Assembly: GCA_937892105.1 (NCBI GenBank)
Contig: CALAUZ010000424.1
Location: forward strand, 1-34,394
Direction: 5' to 3'
DNA length: 34,394 nucleotides
Origin: an uncultured Fretibacterium sp.
GTDB taxonomy: Bacteria > Synergistota > Synergistia > Synergistales > Aminobacteriaceae
Position numbers and translations under genes: made by a program
The notes under the pieces: model-generated
The model's input: the letters and a program-made list of their open reading frames with translations, nothing else
Databases searched by the model: none
What the model was told of the DNA's origin: nothing
Shown here: positions 16,495 through 23,744 of the stretch, piece by piece
Layout: the number at the start of each line of letters is the position of its first letter
Numbering within the stretch: the first letter of the stretch is position 1

Positions 16495-16913
16495 GAAAGT
16501 TCATCCTCCTTGAAATTTTGAAAAACTCGGAATTCCTTTTGCCACTGTGCGCGTTTTCTTTCTTAGAACTGCAAATTAAGGAGGTTTGTTCTCTCTACTG
16601 CTGCCCATAAAAACCCTTAGCCAAGCATAAAACATCGTCTCTCACTTCCTTAACGAGGTGTCGATGACTACAACTAATAATCTAGTGTTATACTTGAGCA
16701 TATCTATCTTCATCCTTCATTAGTAATTTTATATTTTCTGATATTTTTAATAGAGTAAGTAAATGATATCATCAAGAATGGGTATCAATATGAATATTGT
16801 ATGAATATTTACATATTTTAAGTAGAAAGCATGTTGACAGAATGACATGCAACATATAAAGAAACAATAAACTAATCCCCCTGCACATTCATGCACAAGG
16901 GGAAAATTTGCTC
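16495..16913 (-). promoter_or_regulatory. Long untranslated leader with anti-Shine-Dalgarno, upstream of the Ig-repeat gene
   Basis: No gene is seen in these 419 bases. A minus-strand promoter fits TTGATG (complement of 16770-16775), 17 nt, TATTAA (complement of 16747-16752), giving a leader of about 245 nt. In the RNA, the complement of 16573-16584 (CCTCCTTAATTT) can pair with the ribosome binding region complement of 16505-16518, covering AAGGAGG completely and extending through AATTT with a 2-nt bulge. A smaller CATCG/CGATG hairpin lies in the leader near 16634-16668. The leader matches no riboswitch class I know. At 16829-16850 there is a GCATGT/ACATGC inverted repeat. Confidence 0.5.
16877..16902 (-). 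terminator. Terminator of the gat operon
   Basis: On the minus strand CCCCTTGTGCA pairs with TGTGCAGGGGG in an 11-bp stem with a TGAA loop, followed by ATTAGTTTATTG. It lies 11 nt past the gatB stop. Confidence 0.85.
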
Positions 16914-18374
16914 CTATTTCACAGCTTCAGCAATCGCTTCTGCAACTTCCTGCGGTTTCGCCTGACCCTTAGTCTCCTTCATCACCAGACCCTGAAGGAA
17001 TTTCAGCTTCTTACCCTTCTTGTCCCTTCCGGATTTTATCTCCTCCAGAACGTCAGGGTTTGCGGAAATTACAGCGGCTATAATGTCATTCAGCGCATTC
17101 CCGGCAATTCCACCCTCCGTTATGCCCAATGCCTTCACTGCGTCATCTATTCCACCGTCATTCGCACAAACGTAATCGAATACCTCTTTACCCTGTGTCG
17201 TGGACAGTTTGCCGTCATCAACTCGCGCTACAATACCCGCAAGCGTCTCAGGCCTCACCGTGAAATCTGCAATCTTCTGCCCTCTCTCGTTCAGTACCCG
17301 CAGAACTTCAGTACGCACCCAGTTTGCTGCACGGACAGGATTTGCACCGGCTTTAACGCAGCTCTCGAAATAGTCCGCAAGGTTCTTATCGTCCGTCAGA
17401 ACATCTGCAACTTCACGCGGTATATTCCAGTCGTTCACATACCTGTTTGCGCGGACATCTGGCATTTCAGGCATTCTGGCCGCAACACGGTCTATCCATT
17501 CCTGCGAGATGTAAAGCGGAGGCAAATCCGGCTCAACGATAAACTTCCGGTAAAACTCCTTGACCCTTGAAGCACTCGTTACACCCTTCGCGTCATTCCA
17601 GTGTCTCGTCTCCTGTTTTACTTCACCGCCCTGAAGCATGATTTTCTTCTGCCTGACTATCTCATACTCTATCGCGCGTTCAAGTGCCTTAAACGAGTTC
17701 ATGTTCTTCACTTCGACTTTATTCCCCCAGCGTCCGTCTGAACACTTCATTGATACGTTTGCGTCAAACCTCATCATTCCTTTTTCGAGTTCAACATCTG
17801 ACGCTCCCGAATATATTACGCGCCTCCTAAGCGTCATAACATACTCGACTGCCTCAGCGGACGATGAAACATCGGGTTCGGAAACTATTTCGGCCAGAGG
17901 AGTACCAGAGCGGTTATAGTCAACATATGACGTGTCTGCACCCTCAAGCCTCCCGTCTGACGCACTGTGATGAAGGCTTCCTACGTCCTCCTCAAGATGA
18001 AGATGATTAACGCGTATCTTCTTCAGTTTTCCTTCTGCATCGTGGACTTCGATATACCCTGATGTCGTTATGGGTAAATCGCACTGGCTTACCTGGTGTC
18101 CTTTCGGCAGGTCGGGATAGAAGTATGACTTCCGGAAGAACAGCGACTTAGGACGTATCCCGCAGTTCAACGCAAAACCTGCAAGCATTCCATGTTCCAC
18201 AACTTTGTGATTGAGGTGCGGAAGTGTTCCGGGAAGACCCATGCAGACAGGGCAGATATTGGTGTTTGCGGGCGCGTCAGTGTCTGTTGAACATGAGCAG
18301 AAAAGTTTTGAGTCTGACTTCAGACGTATATGTATCTCTATTCCTATTACAGGCGTAAATGTGAGTTCGGCCAT
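16914..18374 (-). CDS. gatB: Aspartyl/glutamyl-tRNA amidotransferase subunit B
   Basis: The 486-residue protein is full length. The kinase-like N-terminal part begins TPVIGIEIHIRLKSDSKLFC and carries a zinc-site pair (CICPVCMGLPG-like region near 40-50), followed by GHQVSQCDLPI, HLHLEEDVGSLHH and the YVDYNRSGTPLAEIVSEPD signature. The C-terminal YqeY-like tail (about 400-486) binds the tRNA. GatB phosphorylates mischarged Glu-tRNA(Gln) or Asp-tRNA(Asn), and GatA supplies ammonia. It follows gatA by 1 nt and ends at a strong terminator. Confidence 0.97.
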   Translation of the reverse strand: MAELTFTPVIGIEIHIRLKSDSKLFCSCSTDTDAPANTNICPVCMGLPGTLPHLNHKVVEHGMLAGFALNCGIRPKSLFFRKSYFYPDLPKGHQVSQCDLPITTSGYIEVHDAEGKLKKIRVNHLHLEEDVGSLHHSASDGRLEGADTSYVDYNRSGTPLAEIVSEPDVSSSAEAVEYVMTLRRRVIYSGASDVELEKGMMRFDANVSMKCSDGRWGNKVEVKNMNSFKALERAIEYEIVRQKKIMLQGGEVKQETRHWNDAKGVTSASRVKEFYRKFIVEPDLPPLYISQEWIDRVAARMPEMPDVRANRYVNDWNIPREVADVLTDDKNLADYFESCVKAGANPVRAANWVRTEVLRVLNERGQKIADFTVRPETLAGIVARVDDGKLSTTQGKEVFDYVCANDGGIDDAVKALGITEGGIAGNALNDIIAAVISANPDVLEEIKSGRDKKGKKLKFLQGLVMKETKGQAKPQEVAEAIAEAVK

Positions 18375-18375
18375 G

Positions 18376-19806
18376 TTATTTCACTCCTCCGTTCGCAATT
18401 CTGGGGCTGCCCAAATGACCTTCAAGGACTGTCCCAACGTCAAGAATAGCTGAGTCGCTCCATCTAGGCCCGATAAGCTGAAGACCTACAGGCATACTCC
18501 CCGCATATCCGGTGAAGAATGATAATCCAGGAAGCCCCGCCAAATTCACAGGTAAAGTGTAGAGGTCAGCTTCGTAACCCTTCATTGCGTCCTCGTCAGC
18601 TTCCCCGACTTTTCCGGGCATTGAAGGCGTAGCGGGCTGAAGTATGTAGTCTGTCTCCCCGAACGCACTGGCAAACTCCTGTGCAATAAGTGTACGCACT
18701 TTTGTCGCAGCAACATAATACTCCTCGCACCTTGCAGGTTCAGTCAGGCATGTACCGGCAATAATCCTCGCTTTCACTTCACTCCCGAAACCATAAGACC
18801 TTACGCGCTCGAACATCTCCTTTATGCCCGCAGCGTCCTTCACAGTGTAGCCCAGTCTAACACCGTCATAACGTTCCAAATTCGTATGAGCCTCCGACAT
18901 TGCAAGAGCGTAATAGCAGGCCACAGCGTATCTTGACACGACAGGCAGGGAAACTTCAGTGATTATTGCGCCTTCGTCCTCAAGTACTTTTTTGACCCTG
19001 TTCATAGCGTCCGCTATGGGAGCGTCAAGCGTGAAACCCTCAAATTCCTTTACGACCGCGATTTTCTTTCCCTTTATGCTGACGTTATCATTATGCTTGA
19101 AATCATGAGCCTTGTCCCTGAAACTTGACGAGTCCATAGGATCATGGCCGGAAATTACCGACATAACAAGCTGTAAATCTCTTATACTCCTTGCGAACGG
19201 GCCTATCTGGTCGAGTGATGAGCCGTAAGATATAAGTCCATACCTGCTGACCATGCCATACGTGGGCTTGAAGCCGTATACACCGCAGAATGAAGCTGGC
19301 TGACGTATTGAGCCGCCCGTGTCCGAACCGAGCGAGAATGGAACGTATCCGGCACTCACTGCCGCAGCACTGCCGCCCGAACTTCCGCCGGGTACTCGTG
19401 ATATGTCGTTGGGGTTTCGAGTGGGGCCGAATGCAGAGTTTCCGCAGGTATTGCCCATCGCGAACTCGTCCATGTTAGCTTTGCCCATGAGGATTGCTCC
19501 GGCATTTTTGAGGCGCGTCCATGCTGTTGCGTCATAAGGCGGCCGCCAGTTTCCGAGAATTTTGCTGGCTGCTGTCGTTCGTATTCCTTTTGTGCAGAGA
19601 TTGTCTTTGAGGATTGTGGGTATTCCGGCGAACGCTCCGTCTGAATGTGCAGGCATTTCGTCATCGGTGCGAGTGATTAAGGCGTGAACATTCTCCTCGC
19701 ACTGGTCAATTCTCTTTTTGCAGGACTGGAAAACTTCGGAAGCTGAGAATTTTCCGGCCTTCAGTCCTTCCATTAATATCCATAAATTCAGCTCGTAAAG
19801 TTCCAT
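18376..19806 (-). CDS. gatA: Aspartyl/glutamyl-tRNA amidotransferase subunit A
   Basis: The 476-residue amidase-signature protein has the Ser-cisSer-Lys catalytic set: the lysine in PTILKDNLCTKG (about residue 68), GGSSGGSAAAV (about 140-150) and GSDTGGSIRQPASFCG (about 160-175). It hydrolyses glutamine to release ammonia for the GatB reaction. The start is preceded by GGAGGAG within the last codons of gatC, so translation of the two is coupled. Confidence 0.97.
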   Translation of the reverse strand: MELYELNLWILMEGLKAGKFSASEVFQSCKKRIDQCEENVHALITRTDDEMPAHSDGAFAGIPTILKDNLCTKGIRTTAASKILGNWRPPYDATAWTRLKNAGAILMGKANMDEFAMGNTCGNSAFGPTRNPNDISRVPGGSSGGSAAAVSAGYVPFSLGSDTGGSIRQPASFCGVYGFKPTYGMVSRYGLISYGSSLDQIGPFARSIRDLQLVMSVISGHDPMDSSSFRDKAHDFKHNDNVSIKGKKIAVVKEFEGFTLDAPIADAMNRVKKVLEDEGAIITEVSLPVVSRYAVACYYALAMSEAHTNLERYDGVRLGYTVKDAAGIKEMFERVRSYGFGSEVKARIIAGTCLTEPARCEEYYVAATKVRTLIAQEFASAFGETDYILQPATPSMPGKVGEADEDAMKGYEADLYTLPVNLAGLPGLSFFTGYAGSMPVGLQLIGPRWSDSAILDVGTVLEGHLGSPRIANGGVK

Positions 19807-19809
19807 GTC

Positions 19810-20100
19810 TTACTCCTCCATTATGCGCGGGACTTTGAAGTATGAACCGTCCACGTGTTCGCTCTCGTGGAGTATAGCCTCATTATCCGGAAAGGGTATA
19901 ACTTTGTCTTCACGCAAAGGACACTTTATTGCCTCCGCAAAGCTGAACGGCTCTACGTCTTTGAGGTCAAGTTCCTTGAAGCACTGCAACGCGTCAAGAA
20001 AGTTGTTGATATAGCGCACAGCACCCGCTAATTCCTGTTCATTAAGGAGAAGGCGGGATTCTAATGCGATCTCGTTGACTTCTTCGCTGGTTAAATTCAC
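19810..20100 (-). CDS. gatC: Aspartyl/glutamyl-tRNA amidotransferase subunit C
   Basis: The 96-residue protein matches GatC: the opening LTSEEVNEIALESRLLLNEQE, a helical middle (INNFLDALQCFKELDLKDVEP), then the extended tail with REDKVIPF that wraps around GatA and GatB. It starts with GTG at 20100, 10 nt after AAGGAG; no better ATG is near. It is first in the gatC-gatA-gatB order. Confidence 0.92.
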   Translation of the reverse strand: MNLTSEEVNEIALESRLLLNEQELAGAVRYINNFLDALQCFKELDLKDVEPFSFAEAIKCPLREDKVIPFPDNEAILHESEHVDGSYFKVPRIMEE

Positions 20101-20116
20101 GTGATTATATCTCCTT

Positions 20117-20156
20117 TTGTGATGTGGATTTTTCCACGTGTATTATACAGCCTTGA
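20117..20156 (-). promoter_or_regulatory. Possible gat promoter region with small hairpin
   Basis: On the minus strand a TATAAT (complement near 20141-20147) lies just past the stop of the upstream gene, followed by the perfect hairpin GTGGA/TCCAC with a short A/T loop. No good -35 is visible, so a gat-specific promoter is only a possibility. Confidence 0.35.
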
Positions 20157-20794
20157 TTAGTCCGCCGAGTTTCTCCTTGATATCTCCGTGAACAATCCCG
20201 CAATAGCAACCAGGCTTCCCGCACAAAGCAACACCCAGTATTCCCGCGAATGTCCGTTGATTACTACAGGGGCTAATGACCACACTCCGTGAAGTGCAAT
20301 GCAGGCAAAGGCCGCGAATAAATACCCGTAGTAGGCAAAAACCGTGTAGCGTGATATGAAGTCGTTGACCTGCTTATACCATATATCCTGCATATATCCT
20401 GCTTGCTAATTATGTCTTCGGGTTCTTCACTGCCGTCAAACGTAGAGCCTCTAAAATAGAGTATCTCAAAGGCATTAATTGACGCAAAGGCACACGCAAA
20501 ACCCATAAAATATGGCGGAACCGGATTATCATAACCGGAGAGCTTTGCGCAGAGAAGAATTAGCGATGCGATGATGAATACGAACGCGGAGGATTTACTC
20601 TTCTTTTTGGCGAGATATGCTCCCAGAAAGCTCAATATTGATGACACGAGGACTAGAATTGTTGCAATCCCGTTTTCCCTTATCATGCCCTGCAATAGGA
20701 CAATTCCGAATATTCCAGCCGCAATGCCAAGATATATAGATATCTTTATGCTGTGCTTTATTGAGACAAGTTTTCCCCTGCTGTTGAACTTCAT
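20157..20794 (-). pseudogene. Membrane protein gene frameshifted by an 11-bp tandem duplication
   Basis: Two minus-strand reading frames make one protein if one copy of an 11-bp repeat is removed. Frame 1 begins at ATG 20794 (preceded by GGGGAA) and encodes four membrane segments (about ISIYLGIAAGIFG, ILVLVSSILSFLG, FVFIIASLILLCA, FMGFACAFASINA). It reaches EEPEDIISKQDI, after which the second repeat copy throws it into an unrelated tail. Removing one copy continues in frame with WYKQVNDFISRYTVF and two more membrane segments to ISRRNSAD, giving about 208 residues. Family not recognised. The 3' part (20157-20393) has a start codon inside the duplication and might be translated separately. It follows the AAA ATPase gene with a small overlap. 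Confidence 0.75.
20380..20401 (+). repeat. Perfect 11-bp tandem duplication
   Basis: CATATATCCTG occurs twice back to back (20380-20390 and 20391-20401). Eleven is not a multiple of three, so it shifts the frame of the minus-strand membrane-protein gene. Confidence 0.95.
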
Positions 20795-20799
20795 GATGA

Positions 20800-22011
20800 C
20801 TATTCCCCTTTCCTGCCTAAAAGGTAATCTACATACTGCCTTGCTGCCCTTCCTGTCATTCCTCCGTGCCTGATCTCCCACCTGTCAGCACCCGAAATAA
20901 GCTCATCATCTGGAACATAAAGCCCCGATTTCCGCGCAAGTGTCCTCACAATCTCGTGATACATCTGCCGCATTGGGCTGGAGTAATTCAGGGCAATCCC
21001 GAATCGTGAGGCAAGCGACAATTTTTCCTCCACAGTGTCAGACCTGTGAATATCACCGTTATGCTCCATGTCGTCCCTGTCCTTCCAGATTTCGCGGACG
21101 ATGTGCCTTCTGTTGGACGTTGCGTAGATGAGAATGTTATCCGGCCTCATCTCTATTCCACCCTCGATTACTGCTTTCAGATACTTGTACTCGCTCTCGT
21201 TCTCCTCAAACGACAAATCATCAATAAACAGTATGAACTTATAGTTACGCTTCCTAAGTTTCTCCGTTATGTCAAGAATATCCCTGAATTGGTGCTTGTA
21301 TACCTCTATTATTCGCAGACCTCTGTCAAAGTATTCGTTCAACAGTGCCTTGATACTCGTTGACTTCCCTGTCCCTCCGTCCCCGTAAAGCAGGACATTG
21401 TTTGCCGGCAGACCGGAAAGGAAAGCCTCCGTGTTCGCACGCAACTCCGCTTTCTGTACCTCATAGCCCACAAGGTCATCAAGCCTTAAATTACCGACAT
21501 TCTCATTCGGAACAGGCAGGATATTTTCCCCGTCATACCTGAATGCCTTGTTACACGCAAATATTCCTGCACCATGACGCTTATAGAAGTTCGTAACTAT
21601 GTCGTATATTTTGCGGGCATTACGGGACTCTGCTATGGCTTTGCTTATCTCGCATACAGGGGAGCTTGAGTTTTCGTTGCCGGTGAAGTTGTCGATGTAA
21701 TGCATGTGTTCGTTGTCGAGGGCAAAAAGCCTCATGAATGCCTCGAAGTCATGAAGTGCTATATCCCTGAGTGAACCTTGAGGCGGGTCTTTGCGTTCGC
21801 AGGCAAGGGAGAAGAAGTTTTCGTTGCTCAGGATAAAGTGTGTCAGGTAATTCTGCCAGATATTCCCTGACGCATAATTATTCCTGAAAGCATCCGTTAT
21901 CAATTCGTGGAACAGTATATGTATTTCCAGAACATCATCACTGCTAAAAGCCGTGCTTAATCTTACTATCATACTGTCAGCAGGAGCTTCATAGGCAAGC
22001 AGTACGCACAT
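20800..22011 (-). CDS. DUF815-type AAA+ ATPase
   Basis: The 403-residue protein has an N-terminal helical region of about 185 residues and an AAA core introduced by LDDLVGYEVQKAELRANTEAFL. Walker A is GDGGTGKST (about 211-219) and Walker B is FILFIDDLSFEENE, with YATSNRRHIV as sensor-1-like. This succession is characteristic of the DUF815 ATPases, which are widespread but have no assigned role. The overlapping membrane-protein gene downstream suggests they act or are regulated together. AGGGAGGG precedes the ATG. Confidence 0.85.
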   Translation of the reverse strand: MCVLLAYEAPADSMIVRLSTAFSSDDVLEIHILFHELITDAFRNNYASGNIWQNYLTHFILSNENFFSLACERKDPPQGSLRDIALHDFEAFMRLFALDNEHMHYIDNFTGNENSSSPVCEISKAIAESRNARKIYDIVTNFYKRHGAGIFACNKAFRYDGENILPVPNENVGNLRLDDLVGYEVQKAELRANTEAFLSGLPANNVLLYGDGGTGKSTSIKALLNEYFDRGLRIIEVYKHQFRDILDITEKLRKRNYKFILFIDDLSFEENESEYKYLKAVIEGGIEMRPDNILIYATSNRRHIVREIWKDRDDMEHNGDIHRSDTVEEKLSLASRFGIALNYSSPMRQMYHEIVRTLARKSGLYVPDDELISGADRWEIRHGGMTGRAARQYVDYLLGRKGE

Positions 22012-22067
22012 AAATAAACCCTCCCTAAATTACATGTATATTGTTGTTGCATTATATCAGTATCAAC

Positions 22068-22104
22068 AAAAAAACAGACCTCGCAAATTCCTTCACGAAG
22101 CCTG
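22068..22104 (-). terminator. Terminator of the exported-protein operon
   Basis: On the minus strand CAGGCTTCG (complement of 22096-22104) pairs with CGAGGTCTG (complement of 22075-22083) over 9 bp including three wobble pairs, followed by seven T residues. It lies 18 nt past the stop of the gene ending at 22123. Confidence 0.8.
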
Positions 22105-22122
22105 CATATTCTCTCATTCCTG

Positions 22123-22875
22123 CTACTTAGTGATACTTATCTCGCCAAGCCAGTAATACCCCCACCCCTTAGCCTGTTGTGCGAGTATAGGGACATCTTG
22201 AGCATACCACTTGAACCCAGACTCCCTCACCAACTTCCGCAGCTTCGAGTATTCCCTGCGCAATGACCTTACAGGAGAGCGTGATTCTCCCGTGTCAACC
22301 TGATGCCACGATGAGCCTGTCCATACGTATATCACTTTTGGACTGGCACCGTTCCATGCAACAGGAACAGCCGGATTGTTCAGCACACCCATGCGGTCAA
22401 CAGTACCCTTCCAGTTTCCTATGGCCATGAATGCAGGGCTGAATGTCCAGTCGGGAATGTATGTCGAATAGTTCTTCCCGCCAGCCATCTGAGAACGTGT
22501 AAAACCCTTCTGTCTGACTTCCAGCATTTCGGGGTTCGGAAGCTTTCTTAGTTCCGAAACCTGAACATCGCTGACCCACTTCGTTATTCCGGCAGTAGAG
22601 GGGACTATTGAGCCGACAACGTAATTTGTTGCGACTAGGTTAGGGCCTTCAGCAGTCCCATATACCCACATACCGTCAGCATTCTTGTGAACAGGATAAC
22701 CGTCCAGCGTAATATACCAGTCTTTAGGCATGTTGTATGGCCGGTAAACGTAGAATGTCATTCCGGCATAAGGGGATTGAGGGACTAACAGAGGCTCTGT
22801 GATATAACGTTTCGCACATGCCTCTGAAGTTATGGCCATGACAGCAATAATGACAGCTATAACGCGCTTCATCAT
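22123..22875 (-). CDS. Exported protein, paralogue of the preceding gene, unknown family
   Basis: The 250-residue protein has a signal peptide (MMKRVIAVIIAVMAITSEACA, cut near residue 21). The mature part shares its whole plan with the gene directly upstream: an N-terminal FYVYRPYNMPKDWYITLDGYPVHKNADGMWVYG block, the NYVVGS stretch, and a C-terminal block with FMAIGNWKGTVDRMGVL, PVAWNG, YVWTGSSWHQV and a final WGYYWLGEI. I do not recognise the family. The ATG at 22875 overlaps the upstream stop by one base and has GGGGAGGGA before it, so the pair is translationally coupled. It is the last gene before a terminator, and probably periplasmic or surface associated. Confidence 0.8.
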   Translation of the reverse strand: MMKRVIAVIIAVMAITSEACAKRYITEPLLVPQSPYAGMTFYVYRPYNMPKDWYITLDGYPVHKNADGMWVYGTAEGPNLVATNYVVGSIVPSTAGITKWVSDVQVSELRKLPNPEMLEVRQKGFTRSQMAGGKNYSTYIPDWTFSPAFMAIGNWKGTVDRMGVLNNPAVPVAWNGASPKVIYVWTGSSWHQVDTGESRSPVRSLRREYSKLRKLVRESGFKWYAQDVPILAQQAKGWGYYWLGEISITK

Positions 22876-23729
22876 TAGTAGTAATCCCTCCCCAGAATAA
22901 TCTGTCCTGCCCATTGATAACCCCACATTGCCGCATACTGTGAGAGAACGTGAGTATCATCATCTGTCCAGTTAAGCATGTTGGTTTTGTTCGTGTGGAC
23001 TGTGAGATCATATATTTCGCGGCGTATTATATTCCTCGCGGTTGCCCCTGAAGTCTTCGAGGCCAGCTGCCGCCACTGCATTCCGGTCCAGGCGTAAACT
23101 ACATCGGGATAATCCCCCTTCCATGCAACAGGCAGCTTTGGACGGGCAAGCACACCCATGCGGTCAACGCTCTTCTGCCACTTACCTATAGCCATAAAGT
23201 TAGAATTCTGCGTCCAGTCTGAGGCATTGGGGGACATTGATGGAGAATTGTAGACCTCAAGACCTGAGTTAGGCGGCATGTAGATTATTCGGGACGACAG
23301 AGGCTCCTTTACAGCATTCGTAGATGGCGGGAGAGTGATGATACTGCTTCCAACATTGCTTGTTGTGCTGTCCGCAGCAGGGTACTCAACCACCTTGTTG
23401 CTGCCTAAAACTGGAGCGACTGACGAGATTTGGGCGTTATATGGCTTCAGTTTAACAACGTATGGGATAACCGCACCTACAACGTAACCCGTCTTAGTTA
23501 TGCCTGACTTTTCAGCAGAGGCGTAATGCCACACTCCTTTTGCGTTCTTGTACACCAAATAGCCGTCAAAAGTAACGTAGAAATCCTTTGGGACATTCAC
23601 GGGCTTGTAAACATAGAAGCTCATGGAGTGATAAGCAGGCTGCCGAACAAGTATAGCTTTTTCCGCAGCAATGGCCTCTGACGCTGTAATGGCCGCGAAA
23701 AGTAAAATTCCCGCAATAATTTTCTTCAT
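22875..23729 (-). CDS. Exported protein, paralogue of the following gene, unknown family
   Basis: The 284-residue protein has a signal peptide (cut near SEAIA-AE, about 21). The mature part has the same two conserved blocks as its downstream neighbour: FYVYKPVNVPKDFYVTFDGY with VYKNAKGVWHY near the N terminus, and FMAIGKWQKSVDRMGVLARP, PVAWKGDYP, YAWTGMQWRQL and WGYQWAGQI near the C terminus. It differs by a longer Ser/Thr/Pro-rich linker between them (about 105-165). Tandem duplication followed by divergence is the simplest explanation. Aromatic-rich WTG and PVAW motifs suggest carbohydrate or peptidoglycan contact, but this is speculation. Confidence 0.8.
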   Translation of the reverse strand: MKKIIAGILLFAAITASEAIAAEKAILVRQPAYHSMSFYVYKPVNVPKDFYVTFDGYLVYKNAKGVWHYASAEKSGITKTGYVVGAVIPYVVKLKPYNAQISSVAPVLGSNKVVEYPAADSTTSNVGSSIITLPPSTNAVKEPLSSRIIYMPPNSGLEVYNSPSMSPNASDWTQNSNFMAIGKWQKSVDRMGVLARPKLPVAWKGDYPDVVYAWTGMQWRQLASKTSGATARNIIRREIYDLTVHTNKTNMLNWTDDDTHVLSQYAAMWGYQWAGQIILGRDYY

Positions 23730-23744
23730 AGTAATATCACCTCG

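Noticed and set aside
16495..16752. Known riboswitch class (c-di-GMP or similar) in the leader
   Set aside because: The conserved cores of the classes I know were not found; only the anti-SD pairing is supported.
16908..17570. 220-residue plus-strand frame opposite gatB
   Set aside because: It lies wholly antisense to gatB and reads as a Cys/Arg/Leu-rich shadow with no motif.
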